Below are positions 56,806 through 64,000 of a stretch of DNA of 64,000 nucleotides, in pieces. The position numbers were made by a program, and so were the translations under genes. Location of the stretch: contig KE561200.1 of NCBI GenBank assembly GCA_000442015.1, positions 32,852 to 96,851 of the forward strand. Reading direction: 5' to 3'. Position 1 is the first letter of the stretch; each line of letters begins with the position of its first letter. The DNA comes from Rozella allomycis CSF55 (Eukaryota > Rozellomycota). Below the pieces are notes generated by a model. The model did not search any database. It had not been told where the DNA came from and worked only from the letters and a program-made list of their open reading frames with translations.

Positions 56806-57970
56806 ATGCAAATTACGTTCGTCTTGGATAATGGACAGTTGAACACTATAGACGTTGATAAATCCTTGAATGTAAGACTAAGAATTATTGCTTACAGATT
56901 TCAAGTTTAAAAGCACTTTTGGAGTCTGAAATGAAGATTCCACGCAGAGAAATCGTCTTAATTTACAACGGGAAAGAGATATCCAACAACGATCTTACCT
57001 TGGAACATGCCGGGATATCGAATTTCGACGTAATAACAATCCGTAGAAAGCAAAGTCAAATCCCTTCAGCACCTAACGTAACTGGAAGTAATCAAAATAC
57101 GTTACAAAATATGTTACAAAACCCAGAACTAATGAGACAATTTCAGCAAATGGTAAAACGTTTAATTCTGTATTTTAGATTTCAAACCAACAGATGCCAG
57201 GATTAGGAACCAATGATAGCATGAGCTTAGATTATCAAAAAAGGTTGGAAGAAAATATAAGAATGCAAAACGTTCAACAAAATATGGAATTGGCTATGGA
57301 ATATTATCCGGAAATGTTTGGAAGTATTACCATGTTGTACGTAAATTGTCAAGTAAACGGAATTAACATCAAAGCTTTTGTTGATTCTGGGGCCCAAATG
57401 ACAATTTGTAAGAAAAGTGTTTTACTTTTATTAGTGAACAAACAAACGGCTGAAAGATTGGGATTAATGGAGCTCCTAGACACACGATATCAAGGGAAAG
57501 CAGTCGGTGTTGGAACGGCCAATATTATAGGCAGGATTCACGCCGCAACATTGAAAATCGGAAATCAGCATTTGATGTGCTCGTTTACAGTAATGGAAGG
57601 CCAAGGTGTCGAATTTCTTTTCGGTTTAGATATGCTAAAAAGGCATCAAGTAAAAAAAGCATATTTCACCTGAAAGGCTAAAATTGATCTTGAAAAGAAT
57701 TGTTTGAACATAAATGGTGAAGAAATCCATTTTCTTCCAGAGTCAGAAATACCATTAAGTGGTTTAGCCAAGTCACCTTTACCATCACCTCAAGTGAAAG
57801 ACCATCCAACCTCATCATCAAGTAAATCAACGTCCTTTGATGAAGACACAATTCAAAATTTAATAAACTTGACTGGTGCAGGGAGAGATAATGTTATAGA
57901 AGCGCTGAAATTAGCTCAAGGTAATCCAGACCTTGCAGTTAGTTATCTCATGGAACTTCATAATAAATAA
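56806..57970 (+). CDS. DDI1: DDI1 ubiquitin-directed aspartyl protease
   Basis: Five exons with introns of 26-27 nt. Domains in order are an N-terminal UBL (MQITFVLDNGQLNTIDVDKS, IYNGKEISNNDLTL), a helical linker (ELMRQFQQM), the aspartyl-protease domain with catalytic motif VDSGAQMT and dimer elements GRIHAATLKIG and FLFGLDMLKRHQAKIDL, and a C-terminal UBA (LINLTGAGRDNVIEALKLAQGNP, AVSYLMELH). DDI1 cleaves or shuttles heavily ubiquitylated proteins and works alongside RAD23, which lies 5 kb upstream. The active-site Asp and Gly are present. All family domains including the UBA are complete. Confidence 0.94.
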
Positions 57971-57979
57971 AATTGATTT

Positions 57980-59074
57980 TTATTTTAAAAATCTTTTCAG
58001 ACATTCTAAATTCCCACAATCACGAGCAACATCCAAAGCCGTCTTCCCTTGATAATCCTTTTGTTCAAGAAAGTGACTGCTAAAATGTATATCCTTGAAA
58101 ATTTGTTTGAATATTGTGTCGCATGAGCTAATTAGCGCTAGAAAATGAAGAACAGTGGACTTTGAAAAATCTTGGCTATTTAATATCCACTGCGATTCAT
58201 CGTTGTATCTCTCTCTTCTTTTATCAATTATCAATTGAAGCGTAGCTGGCATTTTATTCTTGACTGCAAGCAATACAGCGTTACATCCATCAAATGCTCT
58301 AGCATCCATGTCAACGTTGAAAGTTAATAATTCTTTAACGAAAAAAGTAAATCCATTTTCCACTGCTAATAAAAATGGTGTCCTGCCCATCCTATCACAC
58401 GATTCTAGCCACCTCTTGTCTTTCTCGCAACAAAGTTTGATGACACTCCAGTATCCATATTTAGCTGCTTGATAAAGTGGCGATACCTTGTGAGAAAATG
58501 AATTATTCAAGTAAACAGATCTCCATTTTTCACTAAAATCATCAGCATTCCCTTTGATAATGTCCCATTTTGATATAGCGGGAAATGTATCAATATTAAT
58601 AAGAGCAATAGCAGAAACGGATAATTTTGCAAACAATAGTCTTCCAAGTTTTCTTTTAGTCAATCCATAGATAACAGGTATATTTTTTGACTTGCATTTT
58701 TCAATGATGCTGTATACCGAACAGTAAAAGTGATCTATCCTTGAAGACTTAAGAAGATACCAGCTTCAGTATTTTTAGACAACTGGATATTGGTAGCCAT
58801 GATTACACCAAACACCCTTAGTTGCGATTTTTCAAGCTGCTTCTGAATTTCTTTCATACCCACGATAACATATCTTTCGTTGAGGTTAGGATAACTTACT
58901 TGTTTTGATCATTAAGAAGGTTACATTTATGCAAGGCTGTTTGGGATTGCCAGACCTCGTTTATTAGATCAAAGAGTTGGTTTTCAAAGGTTTCAGTTAT
59001 GATTTGTGTGACATACCAAAAAAGTATAAAAATTAAAGTTACGGTTGAATTACTCGACAATTTTGTTCTTTCAT
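57980..59074 (-). CDS. SBP2-like L7Ae RNA-binding domain fused to ankyrin repeats
   Basis: Four exons. The first third contains an L7Ae/SECIS-binding-protein-2-like domain: VIVGMKEIQKQLEKSQLRVF, then NIPVIYGLTKRKLGRLL and SVSAIALINID, aligning with the GLREVxKHLKxxKxK, IPFVFAL-RKALGR and PVSVVGI blocks of SECISBP2. The C-terminal half carries about four ankyrin repeats (SPLYQAAKYGYWSVIK, GRTPFLLAVENGFTFFVKEL, NAVLLAVKNKMPATLQL, GKTALDVARDCGNLECL). This combination is not one I know. SECISBP2 supports selenocysteine insertion, whereas L7Ae domains in general bind kink-turn RNA. The start at 59074 depends on a 26-nt intron (59017-59042) whose 3' end is TG, since without it no in-frame ATG exists. 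The stop is 9 bp from the DDI1 stop. Confidence 0.6.
59017..59042 (-). other. GT-TG intron in SBP2-like gene
   Basis: A 26-nt intron from GTAACT to TTTTG connects the only plausible start exon (MKEQNCRVIQP) to the L7Ae frame (YVTQIITETF). No AG occurs in the interval that would restore this frame. Confidence 0.55.
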
Positions 59075-59083
59075 AAAATTTCC

Positions 59084-59096
59084 AAAAGAATCAAAA
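59084..59096 (-). terminator. Pol III terminator of tRNA-Val
   Basis: Two T-runs of four bases on the minus strand directly follow the tRNA-Val 3' end and lie within the 5' flank of the SBP2-like gene, whose ATG begins at 59074. Confidence 0.6.
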
Positions 59097-59170
59097 TGTT
59101 TTCATCCAGACTTGAACTGGAGGCCTTCTGCGTGTTAAGCAGATGTGATAACCAACTACACCATGAAAAC
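59097..59170 (-). tRNA. tRNA-Val (AAC)
   Basis: A 74-nt cloverleaf on the minus strand: acceptor GTTTTCA/TGAAAAC, anticodon stem TCTGC/GCAGA around loop TTAACAC (anticodon AAC), T-arm TCCAG/CTGGA with loop TTCAAGT, discriminator A. There is no intron and no encoded CCA. Confidence 0.92.
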
Positions 59171-59239
59171 TTGAATTTGAAGAAATTAAAGAGGGTCAAA
59201 TTAAATAACTTTAAGGGTAGGCATAAAAGACCTTCTTTA

Positions 59240-61199
59240 TTATATTGGAGTCGTTTGCTCTTGCAGCCACTCGACGCACTCTTTTTCAAGAAGTGGTGAA
59301 ACCTTCTCGTAGACCTTCTTGTGATACGCATTAATCCAGGCGATTTCGTCTGTTGTCAATAAGCTTTTCGTAATCAACTTTTTATGAATGGGAACCTTTC
59401 ATGATAGCTTTAATAAGCGACTTACAACAGTGACAGCCTCAAATCCTAGAAATGAGTCGCCCATAACTGTGTATTTTGGAGTTACTTTCTTGACGACCAA
59501 AACATTTTCAATTCTAATACCGAATTTTCCGTCTTCATAATATCCAGGTTCTATTTTAAAATAAATTGTATCTTTTTACCATTGGTTACAGTCATATTAG
59601 GCTTTAATGGAACATTGTTGTAACCAATTCTTGGTCCAATTCCTTGTGGGCCTTCATGGACATTCAAAAAGCTTCCAACTCCGTGCCCCGTCCCGTGTCT
59701 GTAATTCAAGCCAACTTTCCACAGTGCAGATCTTGCCAGGCAATCAATGCTGTAGCCAGTAGTGCCTTCTGGAAAAATTAAAGAATCAATTGCAATATGT
59801 CCTTTCAAAACTCTTGTGAAACATTCCTTCTCATAATCAGTTGGGTTTCCAAAATGCACTGTTCTTGTAACATCAGTAGTGCCGTCAAGAAATTGTGCCC
59901 CTGAATCACATAAATACATTTCATTGACAGATAAATTTCTAGCGGACTCCTTTTTGGCATGATAATGGATGACTGCACCATTGGGCCCAGAACCTGAAAT
60001 TGTATCAAAACTAAGCCCCTTAAAGTGCTTAACCTTTTCTCTAATAGATTCCAATTTATCAGATACAAATACTTCATCCATAATTTTTCCATTTAACATT
60101 TCTTTTTCCAACCAACAAAAGAATGTACACTAATATAAACCAAAAAATGGCAATACCAAAGCAGCAGCGTCCCTTATATGGCATTGACGAAATCCTTCAA
60201 TCTCAACATCGTTTTTTATAGATTTTAGCAAAGTTAATGGAGAAGGAGATACAACTTTAACCTTTTCTTGATCCACTTGTTTTACCAACGCTACACTACA
60301 TGTCGGCCCAACAAGAAAACTATGATCCTTAAAGTTCTCCAAATCTTCAAAGATTTGATCATAATTTTTTAATTCCACACCCTTTAACAAACTCAAAGCC
60401 TCCTTTTCAACTTGATCGACTTGACAGTAAATGATACAATCACTTTTAGTGATCAAAGCATACGAAAAGAAAACTGGATTCATTGGAACATCACTACCTC
60501 TTAGATTAAACAACCCTATAACAAATAAACGTCAAACGTTACAGGCAATTTCATCAAGACTGGAAATTAAGTAGCCTTCGCTACTATTTTTCTCCAATTC
60601 TTTTCTAACATTTTCTAGTTTTTCTTCAAACGATTGGCCTGCAAATTGCAATGGTAAATTGAAGATTTTCTTATACTCTGGAGTTGGTCTGTTCTCCCAT
60701 ACTTTATCAATTAAATTTTCGGTTATATAAACCATTTCTATATTCTTATATTCTTGTTTCCTTGTTGATTCTATATCAATAAAAGATATACACTACCAAA
60801 TGTAACAAGACGGGGGTCCACTCCAACACGCACGGTTTTTCCTGGAAACATTTTAGTGAGCCATTCTTGCCAACTAGGTGTTTCAGCCAATCCTTGTTTC
60901 ATCAATGTCCATTCATTTTGATTAAGTTCTTGCGAAGCTTGTAAGAAATATCTTCCATCCGTCCACAAGGCGGCCTTTTCTTGAGAAATAACAGCGAAAC
61001 CAGCTGAGCCCGTGAAACCAGAAATAAATGCTCTTCTAGCATCCCACGGTGCAATATATTCACTCTTAAACGTTTAAAACAATGTGTTAAATACCTGATG
61101 TGCGTCTTCAGAAGGAACAAAATAAGCATGCACATTGTACATTGGTAGTTTCATTAGTTCCCTCAAGTTTTTCAGTGATTTTGAGCGAACGGAAGTCAT
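59240..61199 (-). CDS. XPNPEP1: Xaa-Pro aminopeptidase P
   Basis: Dimanganese metallopeptidase that removes N-terminal residues before proline. About seven exons are joined by introns of 26-30 nt. The N-terminal creatinase-like lobes have [29 protein letters not shown] and [11 protein letters not shown]. The second lobe has [18 protein letters not shown]. The catalytic pita-bread domain has metal ligands in [19 protein letters not shown] (two Asp), [18 protein letters not shown] (His) and [16 protein letters not shown] (two Glu). The C-terminus ends [11 protein letters not shown]. The junction near 60105-60132, between LVLPFF and WLEKEM, is out of frame by one base with any AG acceptor. A homopolymer error (a run of six T) or an unusual splice is suspected. 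Otherwise the gene is complete. Confidence 0.9.
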
Positions 61200-61245
61200 T
61201 TAAGAAAATTCAAAATCTTAATTGATTGAAATGGTCACGAAAAGT

Positions 61246-62304
61246 TTATTTTGTTTTAGCGATTTCAGTGCCCCCTTTAGCACCAAGCATTCTTTTAATG
61301 TCTCCATAGATTGCAAATTGTCCAGCTGTTAAACTTCCAACCTAATTATTTTTAAGAGATTCAATATTTACCATTACAATACGTGGACCAAGACCAAGGA
61401 ACAAACCTCTTGGTCCCAAATCTTTTGCAATTTTTATTAGTCTTGTCATGATTCCTTCTGCAGATGATCCCTTTGTCTTGTTTATTTTTGAAAGGAGGGT
61501 GTCTGCTGGCTGTGACACAATCGCGGCACAAGTTCCAGCAATTAAACCGCTTCCCAAGTTTACTGAAGTAACCATTGAATTTGAGAGATTTTCTTTTGGT
61601 GTAGAAAGGCTTTGATAGATCTTTTCAGATACAACTTCGTAGACGGCAAACTTTGTCATTGTGTAAGGAACCTGTTTGAGGACAATAGGTCTAATATCAG
61701 ATTTAAATTTAATGATTACCCAAACCCTGAGTAAAATCCTCTGAGAACTCCTTCTTCTTTTAAGATTCTGCCAAACCCAGTCAAAAGGCCACTTGCGAAA
61801 CCAGGTTGAGAAACGAGTCGAATTCTTGTAGCTTCTAATGGACACAATGCGACATCAGCAATAAATTCAGCCAATGCACTTCCAGCCAAGTAAATAGCAA
61901 TTCTATTTTGTTGAGCAGTTTCCATGCCTAGTCCTTCCACCAACTTCTTTTTAAAAAACTCGTACCCTCCAAATTTTAAAGCACCTTGAAGAAAATAACC
62001 GGCAAAAGTTGGTCCTATTTAATGATTGGTGGGATGATTACCGAATCCTGTTGCGAGTGCGCCGATGCCTTCAGATTTTACAATTTGTTGAGCCGAGCGC
62101 AGCATGCCTTGATTGTAGATGGTTGGTTCTAATTGTATTCTAGTTTTGACGACATCCACTGGCGTGAGAACACCTTGATTAGTGAATGATAAAATTGGTA
62201 CCATGGGTAATAGCGCAGCATAGAGCACCAGCTACAGCGAATCGAGAATACAAGTCTATTCCGGTAGGATTTGGTCCATGTGATGGTGCAGATGAATCAG
62301 GCAT
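61246..62304 (-). CDS. MIR1: Mitochondrial phosphate carrier
   Basis: Inner-membrane carrier that imports phosphate for ATP synthesis. Five exons with introns of 27-30 nt. Three carrier repeats carry the signature PxDxxKxR or its variants: [28 protein letters not shown] and [15 protein letters not shown]. Phosphate-carrier-specific blocks are GWxPTFAGYF-type [22 protein letters not shown], given here in part as [35 protein letters not shown] and [14 protein letters not shown]. The C-terminus ends [16 protein letters not shown]. The start at 62304 ([13 protein letters not shown]) is the first in-frame ATG; a longer N-terminal extension is open upstream without an ATG. Confidence 0.93.
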
Positions 62305-62532
62305 TGATACTGTTGCTAAGCCGGGGTTGTGAAAATCCGAGTATCTAAATGGAAATGTTGGAATCACAAAGGAGAAAAATGAAAAGATTAAAAGGAGAAA
62401 CAATGCTACAGAATATTAAATAAAAATATTAACATTTAATAGTATAATACAAGAAACCGAAAAATATACACTCTCATATTCAATAATTTTTTATACAATT
62501 GTAAATATTTTTTATTCCATTGTAAATATTGT

Positions 62533-64000
62533 TTATTTGATTAGAAACGAGATGGATTGAATAAAGTTTCCTGGTTGCACCATAGAAGGATGATAAAATG
62601 AATTGAACAAGGTAGGATTAGAGCTATCTATAAGTTGGCATGATCCATTGATGGAAGAATATTTAAGACAGATGTATTCTTTGAGAATGTTTTCTACGTA
62701 AAAATTGCACTGATTAAATTGGAAGATTATAATTACTGTCAAAGATAGAGTAGAGTCTTCATAATTGATGCATTGAGCTTTGTGTTTCTGTAGAGGGAAG
62801 AATATTTTAACATTCTAATCTGAATAAATAATTTACTTTGTTTACGTTTGATATTTCATGAGAGAGAAGCGCTAGAGAAGACAATGCAGATTTTGGTGCT
62901 TTGAATAAACTGATTATTGAAGAGAATGAATGTTCATCCAAGAATTCACCTTTTGAGAGAATTAAAGTTTTTAATGATTGTAAATCCATATCAGAAATTG
63001 AATCTAGAGAATATAAATCTATTTTAAAAGAAGAAGAAAAAATACCAGAAATTTTGAAATCAATTTTCCAATTGTTGGCCCTTGTAAAGTCAATGATGAG
63101 ATTGATGTTTCCAACGTTGAAATTAGCAATTAGATTTGGAGATTCAATAATTTTAAAATTTGAATCTGAAATATTTTCAAAGAAGATTTTAATTTTAGAG
63201 AGAGAATAAAGCGATTCTAATTGACCAGAAAGATCAACAAGAAGAGATTTTAATTCATCAATGAAAAATAAAGATTTATTTGGGAAATCTAGAAAAGGTT
63301 TTGAATTTTTATTTCCACTTTGTTTGTCTCTTTTGTAACCATCTTTAATAATGAATGAATTGTTTGATAAACATTGAAAGACAATGACATTTCCAGATCT
63401 AAATCTAATTGTAAAACAATTTTTATAATTTGGAATAAAAGAAACAATTTGATTTTCAAGTTTAATAAAATATTTTCTACAAATCTTTAAAGGAACAAAA
63501 GTGTTTAAAATAAATTCAAAAATTTCATCAATTAATTTTTCTTCTTCAATTTCTGAATTTGCTTTAATAAAATCTTCAATCATAAAATTCAATTGAATTG
63601 AAATTAATGAAAAAATATTTTCCTTTTCAATCAGAGTAATCCCATTGTCAGTTTGAAGAAATATAATTTCAAACTTTTCATCTCCAATTGAAAACAAAAA
63701 TTTAAACTTTAAAATTTCAATCCAATTTATTTCACCAAACGATTTCAATCGATGAGAAAAACAAAATAATTTTTTATACAATTTGAGAAATTTACAAATT
63801 TCAGAATTCTTATTATTCTTTAAAATTATCGCATTAATTGATTCATTATAAAATAAATCATCTTTAAATTGTAAAGAAGAAAATATTAATTTTTCATTCA
63901 AGAAAATAACAGCAGTTGAAATGTTTGAAATTCTTATTAAAGTGTTAAAGAACAAAAGATGACCATTGAATGAACAAAATGAATCATCCAAACTTAAATC
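62533..64000 (-). CDS. Unidentified protein, 5'-partial at window edge
   Basis: The frame is open to base 64000 and runs down to about 62820, then continues to a stop at 62533 via an apparent 34-nt intron, longer than is usual here. About 450 residues are visible. They are rich in Phe, Ile, Asn and Ser, with alternating beta-like and helical stretches and no recognised catalytic motif. One block (FLDEHSFSSIISLF, then SALSSLALLSHEI) vaguely resembles helical Mediator or vesicle-coat subunits, but I do not assign it. Base composition is even more AT-rich than that of its neighbours. Confidence 0.5.

Noticed and set aside
57194-57673. Retroelement protease
   Set aside because: The aspartyl protease fold with DSGAQ is that of the cellular DDI1 protein: UBL before it and UBA after it, with no reverse transcriptase or repeats nearby.
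1-64000. Ciliate origin because of very short introns
   Set aside because: All three stop codons are used as stops, no reassigned TAA/TAG occurs inside conserved exons, and the gene set (septin, P450-reductase fusion, verprolin) is opisthokont-like.

Overview
The window is a gene-dense, AT-rich nuclear segment of a small eukaryotic genome: about forty protein genes and two tRNA genes in 64 kb. Three features stand out. Spliceosomal introns are extremely short and uniform, almost all 24-30 nt, and are recognised because each one restores the reading frame of a conserved protein. Genes lie a few bases to about 200 bases apart, often as divergent pairs with start codons 20-80 bp apart. Finally, a set of single Ns is mostly flanked by near-identical direct copies that differ at silent sites, which looks like two haplotypes joined during assembly.

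Gene content suggests a flagellated relative of Fungi. CEP290 and a Tctex-type dynein light chain imply a cilium. A septin, a fused cytochrome P450-P450 reductase (CYP505/foxy architecture), a verprolin-like protein, an IAH1-type esterase and a YPK9-type P5B ATPase are fungus-like. A full MyTH4-FERM/MyTH4-FERM myosin and a SECIS-binding-protein-like L7Ae domain are not typical of Fungi. A Rozella-like or aphelid-like organism fits best. This is inference from gene content; a placement elsewhere in opisthokonts or amoebozoans is not excluded.

Layout. 1-5.5 kb: a C2-domain protein (left edge) and the P5B ATPase. 5.8-13.4 kb: P450-reductase fusion, RED/IK splicing factor, threonine aldolase (broken by gaps) and verprolin-like protein. 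13.4-20.1 kb: NTF2-like protein, 2-oxoglutarate dehydrogenase E2, 2H phosphoesterase-like protein, PP5 phosphatase, branched-chain acyl-CoA dehydrogenase and a putative mitochondrial S13. 20.2-26.5 kb: SPX-EXS phosphate exporter, Tctex light chain, SPT4, IAH1 esterase, TRM82 and a fasciclin protein. 26.5-33.7 kb: the large myosin and a RABL3-like GTPase. 33.7-42.2 kb: a secreted orphan, bacterial-type TrpRS, septin, PP2A B'' subunit and NOT3. 42.2-52.0 kb: ARV1, CWC22, an F-box/LRR protein, CCA1, a helical-repeat protein, LSM6 and RAD23. 52.1-64 kb: tRNA-Thr, CEP290, DDI1, SBP2-like L7Ae-ankyrin protein, tRNA-Val, aminopeptidase P, mitochondrial phosphate carrier and an unidentified edge gene.

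The genes are mostly core housekeeping functions (splicing and RNA turnover, ubiquitin shuttling, mitochondrial metabolism, signalling, cilium). No operon-like pathway cluster, transposon or CRISPR array was seen. The most notable signal is a minority class of introns, six seen, whose only frame-restoring 3' end is TG instead of AG.
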